Origin: JADCGM01 sp943368345
GTDB taxonomy: Bacteria; Pseudomonadota; Alphaproteobacteria; Sphingomonadales; Sphingomonadaceae
NCBI GenBank assembly: GCA_943368345.1
Contig: CALRKY020000004.1
Coordinates: 56,969-120,968 of the forward strand
Direction: 5' to 3'
DNA length: 64,000 bases
Under the pieces are notes generated by a model. That model had not been told where the DNA came from. It worked only from the letters and a program-made list of their open reading frames with translations, and did no database searches. Numbering within the stretch: the first letter of the stretch is position 1; every line of letters starts with the position of its first letter. The translations under genes were made by a program, and so were the position numbers. Shown in pieces: positions 24,999 to 33,734 of the stretch.

Positions 24999-26672
24999 GT
25001 GGCGGGACCGGTGGGATTTGGGAAACGGAATGGCGGCGGGAGTGGCCTCGGCGGTGGACCCCGCGCGCCGACGGTTGTTCCGATTCGCCGCCCACCCGGA
25101 ACCGGTGGTCCACAAGCCAGCGCCGAGGAAACCGGTTGCAATCCGGCGGTGCGTGCCATCGTCTCCGCCCAATTGACGATCCTGTTCCCGGCGGAGGCGA
25201 CGCGCAGCAAGACGCGCGGGGAAATCGCCGCGCAGATTGAAGCCCATGTGCGCAGCGCCGCAAAAGGGGCGGGTATCAGCATCAGCGATCCGGCCATCCG
25301 TGACACCGTTACTATCCTGATCGGGGAATTGCTGAGTCAGATCGGCGGCCTTGCCGGTGAGCAGAACGGGGGCAAGCCGGGGGTGGGAGGTGCGCGCGCC
25401 AGCTCGACCAATCGTGGCAGCGTGGTGGCTGCCAAGGAGCGGGTCCACGCCCTGTTGATGGAGCGGATCGACGCGTCGGTCATTGCGGAACTGTCCCGGG
25501 GGGATTTGGCCGAGCAGATTTCCGAGGTCGTCTCCGAGATTCTGGTGCAGGAACGGATCAACCTCAATCAGGCCGAACAGCGCGATCTGGTCACGCTGCT
25601 GCTCAACGACATGCTCGGCCTCGGCCCGCTCGAACCCCTGCTGGCCGACGACGAAGTCAGCGAAATCATGGTCAACGGCTCACAGCAGGTATGGGCGGAG
25701 CGCAAGGGGCGGTTGTCGCTGACCGATGTGACGTTCCGCGACGAACAGCATCTGATAAACATCGCGCAACGCATCGTGTCGGCGGTTGGACGGCGGGTCG
25801 ATGAAAGCTCTCCCATTTGCGACGCACGCCTGCTGGATGGCAGTCGCGTCAATGTGGTGACACCGCCGCTCGCTATCGACGGTACCGCCATTTCGATCCG
25901 CAAATTCTCAAAGCTCAAGATGACGCTGGAGATCATGCAGGAATCGGGCTCAATGTCGCCCAAGATGTGCAAGCTATTGAACATCGCCGGCCGGGTCCGG
26001 ATGAACATCCTGATTTCCGGTGGAACCGGCTCCGGCAAGACCACGATGCTGAACGCCATTTCCCGCAACATCGATGGTGGCGAGCGGGTGGTTACCATTG
26101 AGGATGCCGCCGAACTGCAACTGATGCAGCCGCACGTCGTTCGGTTGGAAACGCGCCCGCCCAATATGGAGGGCAATGGCCAGGTCACAATGCGCGACCT
26201 TGTCAAAAACGCTCTGCGGATGCGGCCTGACCGGATCATATTGGGGGAGGTTCGGGGTCCGGAGGCGTTCGATCTTCTTGCGGCGATGAACACCGGCCAT
26301 GACGGGTCGTTCGGAACCCTGCACGCCAATCGCCCGCGCGAGGCGCTGACCCGACTGGAAAACATGATCAACATGGCGGGCCTTAACCTGCCGATCAAGG
26401 CGATCCGGCAGCAGATTGTCGATGCGGTGAACCTCATCGTGCAGGTCAGCCGGATGCGGGACGGCAAGCGGCGCGTAACCCATATTTCGGAGATTGTCGG
26501 GCTGGAGGGTGATGTCATCACCATGCAGGACCTGTTCCTGTATGAAACGAACGGGGAGGACGAGAATGGCATGCTGCGCGGTCGGCATGTGTCAACCGGC
26601 CTGCGCCCCGCCATGTATGAACGCGCCGAATATCATGGGCTGGGACGGGCCCTGATGGAGTGCATGACATGA
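24999..26672 (+). CDS. cpaF: Pilus assembly/secretion ATPase CpaF/TadA
   Basis: A 557-residue type II/IV secretion ATPase. GTG start at 24999 after a GGGAG ribosome site. After a low-complexity N-terminus (Gly/Ser/Pro), the core has FADDEVSEIMVNG-like LLADDEVSEIMVNG, Walker A GGTGSGKTTMLNAI near residue 345, the Asp box TIEDAAELQLMQPHVVRLE, Walker B MRPDRIILGEVRGPEAFD and the His box GHDGSFGTLHAN. It powers Flp pilus assembly. Its last four bases overlap tadB. Confidence 0.95.
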   Translation: MAGPVGFGKRNGGGSGLGGGPRAPTVVPIRRPPGTGGPQASAEETGCNPAVRAIVSAQLTILFPAEATRSKTRGEIAAQIEAHVRSAAKGAGISISDPAIRDTVTILIGELLSQIGGLAGEQNGGKPGVGGARASSTNRGSVVAAKERVHALLMERIDASVIAELSRGDLAEQISEVVSEILVQERINLNQAEQRDLVTLLLNDMLGLGPLEPLLADDEVSEIMVNGSQQVWAERKGRLSLTDVTFRDEQHLINIAQRIVSAVGRRVDESSPICDARLLDGSRVNVVTPPLAIDGTAISIRKFSKLKMTLEIMQESGSMSPKMCKLLNIAGRVRMNILISGGTGSGKTTMLNAISRNIDGGERVVTIEDAAELQLMQPHVVRLETRPPNMEGNGQVTMRDLVKNALRMRPDRIILGEVRGPEAFDLLAAMNTGHDGSFGTLHANRPREALTRLENMINMAGLNLPIKAIRQQIVDAVNLIVQVSRMRDGKRRVTHISEIVGLEGDVITMQDLFLYETNGEDENGMLRGRHVSTGLRPAMYERAEYHGLGRALMECMT

Positions 26673-27649
26673 CCGCCAACATGGCCATGCTGGCGGTATT
26701 TCTCGGCATGTCATTGACGCTGGGTCTTGGCGGTTTGGCCTTTGCCGGCGGTGGGCGGCCAAAGCGCTTTGGTCGGCGTTTGGAACTGCTGCGCGAACGG
26801 CATTCGACCTCCCAGGAAGTGATGGCGCAGGTGCAGATGCGGCGGATCGTCAGCGCGCGAACCGACGGCAAATTCGACAATTTCATCAAGCGGTTCGTTC
26901 CGCGTCCCGCCGAATTGCGATCCCGGCTTGATCGGACCGGGCGGACGATCACCGTTGAGCGGTACGCCAGTATTTGTGCGATTTTGACTGCATCGGTGTT
27001 CATCGGCCTCGAGATTGCGGGAACGCCGGTGTTGCTCGCGGTGTTTGCCGCGCTGGCGGTCGGGATTGGGCTGCCACATAAAGTCGTCGGCTCGATGATT
27101 AGTCGCCGGACCGCGGCGTTTACCAACCGGTTTCCCGATGCCATCGACTTGCTGGTGCGGGGTCTCCGGTCCGGCCTGCCAGTGTCGGAATCGCTGTCGG
27201 TGGTCGGCAAGGAACTCCCCGATCCCGTCGGCATGGAATTCCGGATGGTGTCGGACAAAATCCGCATTGGGCGGACAATGGAACAGGCTTTGCAGGAAAT
27301 GGCGCTCCGGGTTCGTACGGCGGAGTTCCAGTTTTTCGTGATCACCCTGTCGATCCAGCGGGAAACCGGCGGCAATCTGGCGGAGACGCTGCACAATCTG
27401 GGATCGGTGCTGCGCAACCGCTCCCAGATGAAGCTGAAGATCAAATCAATGTCGTCGGAATCGAAGGCGTCGGCCTATATTCTGGGGTCGATGCCGGCGC
27501 TGGTCGCGCTGATCGTGACGCTGGCCAATCCCAATTATCTGGCAGGTTTTCTGGTCGATCCGCGGTTGATGATTGCGGCGGGGGCGGGTGCTGTCTGGAT
27601 GTCGATTGGTGCCTTCATCATGGCCAAGATGATCGCGTTTGAGATCTGA
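26669..27649 (+). CDS. tadB: Inner-membrane platform protein TadB
   Basis: A 326-residue protein with paired helices at the N-terminus (MLAVFLGMSLTLGLGGLAFA), helices near 105-150, and at the C-terminus, flanking a T2SSF domain (FPDAIDLLVRGLRSGLPVSE, IQRETGGNLAETLHNLGSVL). TadB and TadC together form the GspF-like platform on which CpaF acts. The ATG is in the ATGA overlap with cpaF; the nine-base longer frame is not needed. Confidence 0.94.
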   Translation: MTANMAMLAVFLGMSLTLGLGGLAFAGGGRPKRFGRRLELLRERHSTSQEVMAQVQMRRIVSARTDGKFDNFIKRFVPRPAELRSRLDRTGRTITVERYASICAILTASVFIGLEIAGTPVLLAVFAALAVGIGLPHKVVGSMISRRTAAFTNRFPDAIDLLVRGLRSGLPVSESLSVVGKELPDPVGMEFRMVSDKIRIGRTMEQALQEMALRVRTAEFQFFVITLSIQRETGGNLAETLHNLGSVLRNRSQMKLKIKSMSSESKASAYILGSMPALVALIVTLANPNYLAGFLVDPRLMIAAGAGAVWMSIGAFIMAKMIAFEI

Positions 27650-27650
27650 T

Positions 27651-28682
27651 ATGGACCCGCAATCCTTCTCTCTTTTTGGCCTGCAACCCGTCGATATCGC
27701 CACGCTTTTGGCAGGGTTTGCCAGCCTTGCAATGATGGCAGCAGTCTGGGCGGCGACGACCGTCCGTGATCCGATGCGGGGTCGGGTCAAAGCGTTGCAG
27801 GACCGGCGGGAGCAGTTGAAAGCCGGAATCAGCGTCTCGCGCCGCCGCTCAACCGCCGCCGCCAAGACGGAGGCGACCAATGTCATGCGGTCGATCCTGT
27901 CCCGCATGCGGGTCCTGCAGGGTGCCCAAACCGCGACCGCTGCAACTAAACTGGCCCAAGCCGGGATTCGGTCGAAGGATGCCGTGGTTATTCTGCTGTT
28001 CGCCCGCATGGCCAGCCCGCTCATCATCGGTGGTGGCCTGATGATCGCGGTTTATGTCCTGCACCTCTTTGATGGCTATTCCGACCTGATGCAGAGTTTT
28101 ATCGCTGCTGGGGGTTTGCTGGCCTCCTATAAGGCGCCCGACGTGTTCATTCAGAACATGATCAACAAGCGGACGGATGCGCTCCGCAAGGGCCTGCCAG
28201 ACGCACTCGATCTGCTGGTGATCTGTGCCGAGGCCGGGTTGACGATCGAAGCCGGGTTCAACCGGATCGCGCGCGAACTGGGCACCGGTTATCCAGAACT
28301 GGGTGACGAGTTTGCGCTCACGGCAATTGAACTGGGGTTCCTGCCGGACCGGCGGCAGGCCTATGAAAATCTTGCCTCCCGCGTGACGCTGGACAGCGTG
28401 CGCGGGGTGGTGACCACGCTCATCCAGACCGAAAAATATGGGACGCCGCTCGCGTCAAGTTTGCGGGTCCTCTCGGCAGAGTTCCGCAACGCGCGCATGA
28501 TGAAGGCAGAGGAGAAAGCCGCACGCCTGCCGGCGATCATGACAATTCCGCTGATCGTGTTCATTCTGCCGGTGCTATTCGTGGTGATCCTCGGGCCTGC
28601 GGCCTGTTCGATCACCGATACGCTCGGTGCCAAGAACGAAGCTGATGCCGCCGCCAAGGAAGTCGAAGGCGCGTCGAACTAA
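27651..28682 (+). CDS. tadC: Inner-membrane platform protein TadC
   Basis: A 343-residue paralogue of TadB with the T2SSF domain (LPDALDLLVICAEAGLTIEAG, LIQTEKYGTPLASSLRVLS) and two terminal helices. The start ATG 27651 is one base after the tadB stop. Four bases at its 3' end (CTAA) are shared with the stop of the convergent TPR gene. It is the last Tad gene on this strand: no tadD, tadE, tadF or tadG follows. Confidence 0.93.
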   Translation: MDPQSFSLFGLQPVDIATLLAGFASLAMMAAVWAATTVRDPMRGRVKALQDRREQLKAGISVSRRRSTAAAKTEATNVMRSILSRMRVLQGAQTATAATKLAQAGIRSKDAVVILLFARMASPLIIGGGLMIAVYVLHLFDGYSDLMQSFIAAGGLLASYKAPDVFIQNMINKRTDALRKGLPDALDLLVICAEAGLTIEAGFNRIARELGTGYPELGDEFALTAIELGFLPDRRQAYENLASRVTLDSVRGVVTTLIQTEKYGTPLASSLRVLSAEFRNARMMKAEEKAARLPAIMTIPLIVFILPVLFVVILGPAACSITDTLGAKNEADAAAKEVEGASN

Positions 28683-29242
28683 GCGCTTTTGCGGGGTCCA
28701 ATCACCTGGAACCGCTGCAACTGACGGGCAGGTTCCTCCCAATCGGGGCGGAGTTCCGATGCCTGCTTATAGTCATAATAGGCATTTTTGGCATTGCCGG
28801 TCAGTTCATGTGCCAGCCCGCGCGAATAATAGGCGATTTCGGGGCGGGACGTGTTCAGTTCGATCCCCCGGGTCAGGGCCGATATCGCTTCCTCATCGCG
28901 ACCGGTCTTGTAGACCAGCGCAATGCCCTTGTTGACCCAGGCTTCCGCCATCTCCGGCCGTGCCTTGATTGCGGCCTCATAGTCGGCCAGCGCCCGATCA
29001 TAGTCTTTCTTGCGCATCATCAGGATGCCGCGATTGACATAGGTTGCGGCTCGGTCGCGGTTGGACAATGCGTCTTCGGTCAGCGCCGTGGTGCAAAAAT
29101 TGACGTCGGCCGCCGACGCCCGCTGCGATTCGGCGGATACATAGCAGCTATGGGCATATCCGGACCCAACCACGGTCATCGCTGCGGAGGCTGGCATCGC
29201 CAGCGTCACGCCAACCACCAGCCGCAAAATTGAAGCCTGCAT
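28679..29242 (-). CDS. Secreted TPR-repeat protein
   Basis: A 187-residue protein with a signal peptide (MQASILRLVVGVTLAMPASA), a middle part with cysteines (HSCYVSAES, FCTTAL) and three tetratricopeptide repeats (RAATYVNRGILMMRKKDYD; AEAWVNKGIALVYKTGRDEE; PEIAYYSRGLAHELTGNAKN). Start ATG 29242 has a GGAGA site 7 bases upstream. TPR proteins (TadD) belong to Tad loci, so a role in pilus assembly is possible, but it is on the opposite strand and TPR genes of this kind occur widely in Sphingomonadales. Confidence 0.75.
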   Translation of the reverse strand: MQASILRLVVGVTLAMPASAAMTVVGSGYAHSCYVSAESQRASAADVNFCTTALTEDALSNRDRAATYVNRGILMMRKKDYDRALADYEAAIKARPEMAEAWVNKGIALVYKTGRDEEAISALTRGIELNTSRPEIAYYSRGLAHELTGNAKNAYYDYKQASELRPDWEEPARQLQRFQVIGPRKSA

Positions 29243-29328
29243 ACGCCATCTCCACTCTTCGCGTCCGAACAATACCATTTCGGGACGATTTGCGGGAGTC
29301 TATATCTGCTGGGCTGCTCGGCAGGGCG

Positions 29329-29526
29329 TCAGGCGATCAGGTCGGGGATCAACAAATCCTGCAGCAGGGCAATTTCATCCTTCAGCCGCAGCTTGCGCTT
29401 TTTTAGTCGCGCCAGCTGCAACTGATCATGGCCGGCCAGACCGCGCAGGGCGTCAATCGCGACGTCAAGGTCGCGGTGTTCCTCAGCCAAAAATTCGATC
29501 CTTGCGCGCAGCTCCCGCTCGTCCAC
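29329..29526 (-). CDS. YdcH-like DUF465 protein
   Basis: A 65-residue, highly charged helical protein: RARIEFLAEEHRDLDVAIDA, then LARLKKRKLRLKDEIALLQD. This pattern (HR.LD..I... followed by LKK.KL.LKDEI) is the DUF465/YdcH family, short coiled-coil proteins of unknown function found in most alphaproteobacteria. It lies 86 bases upstream of the TPR gene on the same strand. A second member stands divergent about 300 bases away. Confidence 0.85.
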   Translation of the reverse strand: MDERELRARIEFLAEEHRDLDVAIDALRGLAGHDQLQLARLKKRKLRLKDEIALLQDLLIPDLIA

Positions 29527-29822
29527 TTATCCTCCTGCGACTCGCGCGGTCCCCGATCGTTCCGGAATAGCACAGCATGTCGGCAGCGCGCACGTGCCGG
29601 ATTGGCGCTGCGGTATCATTTCCGCACCACATTTGGGATGCCGGCGTCGATCAGGCACCGGAAGTCCGAGCCCGCAACAAAGCTGCAATAAAATCGCTGA
29701 CAAACCGGATTGTCTGTGATCTATTTCCCAGTCCCAAAACCCGAGGGTCTGCAGCCCCGCCAAAACCGGGACCCGCAGCGCCTTACGGGCCGCTTTTCGA
29801 CTGAGGGAAGGGAACCGGACCT
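29527..29822. other. 296-bp intergenic region between two divergent DUF465 genes
   Basis: No coding sequence is convincing here; the short frames have no ribosome site and no family resemblance. The region must hold the promoters of both small genes. A weak AT-richer patch (TGACAAACCGGATTGTC at about 29698-29714) precedes the plus-strand gene, but no clear sigma-70 pair can be assigned. Confidence 0.5.
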
Positions 29823-29987
29823 ATGGCCAACGCACATTATGAATCGCTCAATTCCAAGCATGTTTCGCTTGACCACGCGATATCTGACGAGATGCAACGG
29901 CCCCGACCTGACACGATCCACCTTGCCCAGCTGAAAAAGGAAAAGCTGCGACTGAAGGAAGAGATGCAGCGCGCGCAGGTGCATTAG
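29823..29987 (+). CDS. YdcH-like DUF465 protein, second copy
   Basis: A 54-residue protein read directly: MANAHYESLNSKHVSLDHAI, SDEMQRPRPDTIHLAQLKKE, KLRLKEEMQRAQVH, stop TAG at 29985. The KH..LD..I.DE..RP.PD....LKK.KL.LKEE pattern is DUF465. It has an AAGGGAA site upstream and ends just before a strong intrinsic terminator. Function unknown; the family is predicted to form a helical hairpin. Confidence 0.85.
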   Translation: MANAHYESLNSKHVSLDHAISDEMQRPRPDTIHLAQLKKEKLRLKEEMQRAQVH

Positions 29988-30003
29988 CAGCGCAGCAGGA
30001 AAC

Positions 30004-30040
30004 GCAAAAAGGCCGGGGTCATTTCCCCGGCCTTTTTTGT
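30004..30040. terminator. Bidirectional rho-independent terminator
   Basis: AAAAAGGCCGGGG, loop TCATT, TCCCCGGCC then TTTTTTG: an 8-9 bp GC-rich stem with a run of A before and T after. It stands between the plus-strand DUF465 gene and the minus-strand dksA gene and can end both transcripts. Confidence 0.92.
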
Positions 30041-30052
30041 TTGTCCCGCGAT

Positions 30053-30538
30053 TTACTCGTCCCGCGTAACTTTTTCGGCTCGTTCGTGGCGTTCCTGGGC
30101 TTCAAGCGTCATGGTTGCAATCGGGCGGGCTTCCAGTCGCTGGAGCGAGATTGGCTCCCCGGTCACTTCGCAATAGCCATATTCGCCCTCTTCAATCCGG
30201 CGGAGCGCGGCATCAATTTTCGAGGTGAGTTTGCGCTGGCGGTCCCGGGTCCGGAGTTCGATCGACCAGTCGGTTTCGGAAGAGGCGCGGTCGGTAACGT
30301 CAGGTTCGCGGAGTGATTCGGATTGCAGGGTTTGCAGGGTTTCCTTGGCTTCCTTCAAAATCTCCTCTTTCCAGCGGAGCAACTTTTGTCGGAAAAATTC
30401 CCGCTGGCGGGGATTCATGAAGGGTTCGTGGGCGGACGGTCGGTAATCGGGAGGCAAGTCCAGCGAGTCGATATCAGCCAGCGCCGTCCCGCCCCGATCC
30501 GCAGCGACGCTTCGTACGCCACCTACTGCATCCGCCAT
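30053..30538 (-). CDS. dksA: RNA polymerase-binding transcription factor DksA (alpha type)
   Basis: A 161-residue protein. After a 35-residue leader comes the DksA coiled coil: FRQKLLRWKEEILKEAKETL, DRASSETDWSIELRTRDRQR with the acidic tip Asp residues, and RKLTSKIDAALRRIEEGEYG. The C-terminal finger reads YCEVTGEPISLQRLEARPIA: only one of the four zinc cysteines remains, as in other alphaproteobacterial DksA. DksA binds the RNA polymerase secondary channel with ppGpp and tunes rRNA and amino-acid promoters. ATG 30538 is preferred to the TTG at 30544. Confidence 0.93.
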   Translation of the reverse strand: MADAVGGVRSVAADRGGTALADIDSLDLPPDYRPSAHEPFMNPRQREFFRQKLLRWKEEILKEAKETLQTLQSESLREPDVTDRASSETDWSIELRTRDRQRKLTSKIDAALRRIEEGEYGYCEVTGEPISLQRLEARPIATMTLEAQERHERAEKVTRDE

Positions 30539-30691
30539 GTGCAACTCCCTGCCACGCCATGTCGCCTGTAACCGGAATTCCGCGTCACCAGCGACCTTCC
30601 CCGGGCGGGCCTATAGGGCGACTGGCCGGGGTCTACAAGCACCTGTCGCGCTTCGTTGCGCAGCGGAGTTGGGACCGCTAAGCCGCGTGGC

Positions 30692-31558
30692 ATGAAGCGC
30701 ACGCATTTGCCCCTGAACGCCCTGCGCGTGTTTGATGCGGCGGCGCGGCATTTGTCGTTCACCAAGGCAGCAGACGAACTTGCCGTCACCCCGGCAGCCG
30801 TCGGACAGCAGATCCGCGCGCTGGAGGATGTGCTGGGCGTGGTGCTGTTCCGCCGGATGACGCGCAACCTGGAACTGACTCCGGAGGCCGAGCGGTCGCT
30901 CCCGGCGCTCAGGGCTGGCTTCCTGCAGTTTGAGGAGGCGGTGCGGGCCATGCAGGAAGGGCAGGGGTCAAAAACGCTGACCGTGGCAGCCCCCCGCGAT
31001 TTCACGGCGAAATGGCTGGCCTCCCGGCTTGCGGCTTATGGGGCGGGAAAGCCCGATCAGCGTTTCGTGCTGATCGCATCGGATGGGCCGGTTGATTTCA
31101 GTCAGGCCAATCTGGACCTCGCGATTGTTTATGGTGGCATGCCGGTTGAGGAGGATGAAGGGCTGTCGGGCTGCCGGTTGACCACCGACGACATGGTGAT
31201 TGTCGGGGCGGCCGGGCTGGCGGCGCGAATCGCCACGGCAACCGATCTGCTGGACATTCCGCTCATCCATCACCCGGGGAGTGACTGGGAGCGCTGGTTC
31301 GCGGCGCGGCAGACCAGCCACCCGCAGGCCGCTGCTGGATTGACAGTCTCCGACGCTGGTCTGGCGGTCGATGCGGCGGCAGCGGGTTACGGTATCGCGC
31401 GCGTCCCCGAACCACTTGCCGCCGCCGATCTCGCGACCGGACGCATCGTCTCGCTGCTCGAACGCGAGCCATCGGATGCCGGATACTGGCTCGTGGCTCC
31501 GGCACCGCAGTGGCGGCAGGCCAAGGTCAAGGCGCTGGTTGCGTTTCTGACAGCCTGA
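30692..31558 (+). CDS. LysR-family regulator, GcvA-like
   Basis: A 288-residue regulator. The winged HTH near residues 5-65 reads LPLNALRVFDAAARHLSFTK, AADELAVTPAAVGQQIRALE, typical of the GcvA branch ('PLNALRAFEAAARH'). The remaining 200 residues are the LysR substrate-binding domain. GcvA-type proteins regulate glycine cleavage, AmpC or unrelated genes, so the target is unknown; neither neighbour (dksA, parE) is an obvious one. Start ATG 30692; the frame extends 12 codons upstream without a better start. Confidence 0.9.
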   Translation: MKRTHLPLNALRVFDAAARHLSFTKAADELAVTPAAVGQQIRALEDVLGVVLFRRMTRNLELTPEAERSLPALRAGFLQFEEAVRAMQEGQGSKTLTVAAPRDFTAKWLASRLAAYGAGKPDQRFVLIASDGPVDFSQANLDLAIVYGGMPVEEDEGLSGCRLTTDDMVIVGAAGLAARIATATDLLDIPLIHHPGSDWERWFAARQTSHPQAAAGLTVSDAGLAVDAAAAGYGIARVPEPLAAADLATGRIVSLLEREPSDAGYWLVAPAPQWRQAKVKALVAFLTA

Positions 31559-31568
31559 CGCCACGCGT

Positions 31569-33548
31569 CTACGCGTCGATTGCCTCGGCTTCGAGGCTCT
31601 CTGCGTTGGCCTGAATGAAGGCGAAACGGTGTTCCGGATTCCGCCCCATCAGCCGGTCGACCAGATCGGTGACGACGGCCCGGTCCTCATATTCCGGCGG
31701 CAGCGTGACCCGGATCAGCGTTCGTTTGGCCGGGTCCATGGTCGTTTCCCGCAATTGCTGGGGTGCCATTTCGCCTAGACCCTTGAAGCGACCAACCTCA
31801 ATCTTGCCCTTACCCTTGAACAGGGTGCGTTCCAGCTCGGCCCGGTGCGCGTCATCGCGGGCATAGGCGACGGTTCCGCCCTGTGCGAGCCGGTACAGCG
31901 GTGGCTGGGCGATGAACAACCGGCCGTCGCGGACCAAGCCCGGCATCTCCTGGAAGAAAAACGTCATCAGCAGCGTGGCGATATGGGCGCCGTCGACATC
32001 GGCGTCGGTCATGATCACCACCCGCTCATAGCGCAGCGCAGCGGGTTGATAGCGATCCCGCGCCCCGCAGCCGAGCGCAAGGATCAGGTCGGCAATTTCA
32101 AGGTTCGCGCCGATCTTCTGGGCATTGGCGCTGGCGACATTCAGGATTTTGCCCCGGATCGGCAGAACTGCCTGGGTCTTGCGATCCCGGGCCTGCTTGG
32201 CGGATCCACCTGCCGAATCGCCTTCGACAATGAACAATTCGGTCCCGGCGGCATCATCATTGGCACAGTCGGTCAGCTTGCCTGGCAGTCGAAGGTTGCG
32301 CTTGGAAGTTGCGGTTTTGCGCTTCACCTCCTTTTCGGCCCGGCGGCGCAGACGTTCATCAAGCCGTTCGAGCACGAAGCCGAGAAGGGCGCGGCCCCGC
32401 GTTTGGTCATCGGCAAGGAAGTGATCGAACCGATCCTTGACCGCCGCCTCCACCAGCCGGGTCGCTTCGGTCGAGGTCAGCCGATCCTTGGTTTGCGACT
32501 GGAATTGCGGATCACGAATGAACAGCGACAGCATGACCTCTGCCCCGTTCAACACATCATCGGCGGCAACTTCAGTGACTTTTTTCGCCTGACCGACGAG
32601 GCCGGCGAAGCCCTTGATTCCCTTGGTTAATGCCGCGCGGAGGCCGGCTTCGTGCGTCCCGCCATCGGGCGTTGGGATGGTATTGCAATAATAGCTATAG
32701 GCTCCCTCCCCATAAAGAGGCCAGGCGACCGCCCATTCGACGGAACCCTGCCCATCGGGAAATTCGGCGCGTCCGGCAAAGAAATCGGCGGTGGCGCATT
32801 CCCGTTCGCCGAGCTGCTCGCGCAGATGGTCGGCAAGGCCACCGGGAAACTGGAAAGTTGCCGTGGCGGGGGTGTCATCGCTGATCAGGTCCGGCGCGCA
32901 GCGCCAGCGGATTTCGACACCGCGGAACAGATAGGCCTTGGAACGGGCCAGCCGATAAAGTCGGGCAGGCTTGAACCGGGCCTCGGTCCCGAAAATCTCA
33001 GCGTCGGGGATGAAGCCGACCGTCGTGCCGCGCCGGTTGGGAGCGGCCCCGAGCTTTTGCAGCGGTGTGGTCGGCAATCCGCGCGAAAAACTCTGCCGGA
33101 ACAATTCCTTGTTGCGCGCCACTTCAACGACGAGTTCTGATGACAGCGCATTGACCACGCTGACCCCAACCCCGTGCAGTCCACCCGATGTTGCATAGGC
33201 CTTGCCCGAGAATTTGCCGCCGGAATGCAGCGTGGTGAGTATCACCTCCAGTGCCGACTGACTCGGGAATTTCGGGTGGGGATCGACCGGAATGCCGCGA
33301 CCATTGTCGGAAATGATCAACTGCCCATCCGACGCCAGTCCGATCTCGATGCGGGTGGCGTGGCCTGCAACCGCTTCATCCATGGCGTTGTCGAGCACCT
33401 CGGCGGCGAGGTGATGCAGCGCCCGCTCGTCGGTCCCGCCGATATACATGCCAGGGCGGCGACGGACCGGTTCCAGCCCTTCGAGGACTTCGATATCGAC
33501 GGCATTATATTCAGAGGGAGTCGCCGGAGCGGCAAACAGATCAGACAT
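31569..33548 (-). CDS. parE: DNA topoisomerase IV subunit B
   Basis: A 659-residue GyrB/ParE protein. GHKL ATPase: EVLDNAMDEAVAG, DNGRGIPVD and TSGGLHGVGVSVVNALS; TOPRIM: FIVEGDSAGGSAKQARDRKT and MTDADVDGAHIATLL; C-terminal FKGLGEMAPQQLRETTMDP. The length and 'LEGLEPVRRRPGMYIGGTDE' start fit ParE rather than the about 800-residue GyrB. With ParC (not in the window) it decatenates daughter chromosomes. ATG 33548 (MSDLFAAP) is chosen; the seven-codon longer frame starts with an unlikely ATG upstream. Confidence 0.94.
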   Translation of the reverse strand: MSDLFAAPATPSEYNAVDIEVLEGLEPVRRRPGMYIGGTDERALHHLAAEVLDNAMDEAVAGHATRIEIGLASDGQLIISDNGRGIPVDPHPKFPSQSALEVILTTLHSGGKFSGKAYATSGGLHGVGVSVVNALSSELVVEVARNKELFRQSFSRGLPTTPLQKLGAAPNRRGTTVGFIPDAEIFGTEARFKPARLYRLARSKAYLFRGVEIRWRCAPDLISDDTPATATFQFPGGLADHLREQLGERECATADFFAGRAEFPDGQGSVEWAVAWPLYGEGAYSYYCNTIPTPDGGTHEAGLRAALTKGIKGFAGLVGQAKKVTEVAADDVLNGAEVMLSLFIRDPQFQSQTKDRLTSTEATRLVEAAVKDRFDHFLADDQTRGRALLGFVLERLDERLRRRAEKEVKRKTATSKRNLRLPGKLTDCANDDAAGTELFIVEGDSAGGSAKQARDRKTQAVLPIRGKILNVASANAQKIGANLEIADLILALGCGARDRYQPAALRYERVVIMTDADVDGAHIATLLMTFFFQEMPGLVRDGRLFIAQPPLYRLAQGGTVAYARDDAHRAELERTLFKGKGKIEVGRFKGLGEMAPQQLRETTMDPAKRTLIRVTLPPEYEDRAVVTDLVDRLMGRNPEHRFAFIQANAESLEAEAIDA

Positions 33549-33700
33549 GGCCGGGTTATAGGCCCACATCCCGGCACCTGCAAAGGTCGGGCAGTTCGGG
33601 GTAGTTCAGACGAGTCTCCTGGCCGTCGAGAACCATATTGAAGTTTATTTTCAGCATGATGAACCAAATAAGCTATTTTTAGCCGCCCCAATTTTTTGCA

Positions 33701-33728
33701 TTGCAATAATTTTGCCGCAGTGCACAAT
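33701..33728 (+). promoter_or_regulatory. Candidate sigma-70-type promoter of the small RNA
   Basis: TTGCAA (33701-33706) and CACAAT (33723-33728) are separated by 16 bases, a fair match to -35 and -10 boxes in the AT-rich patch. Predicted transcription start is near 33735, just before the two hairpins. Confidence 0.35.
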
Positions 33729-33734
33729 AGTCCG

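Noticed and set aside
30053..30538. DksA with missing zinc cysteines as a damaged gene
   Set aside because: Loss of zinc cysteines is, as far as I recall, normal in alphaproteobacterial DksA; the remainder of the protein is well conserved.
33556..33636. 26-residue minus-strand reading frame between parE and the sRNA (leader peptide)
   Set aside because: It begins MVLDGQETRLNYPELPDL and is in position for a leader peptide, but it has no ribosome site and resembles no known leader.
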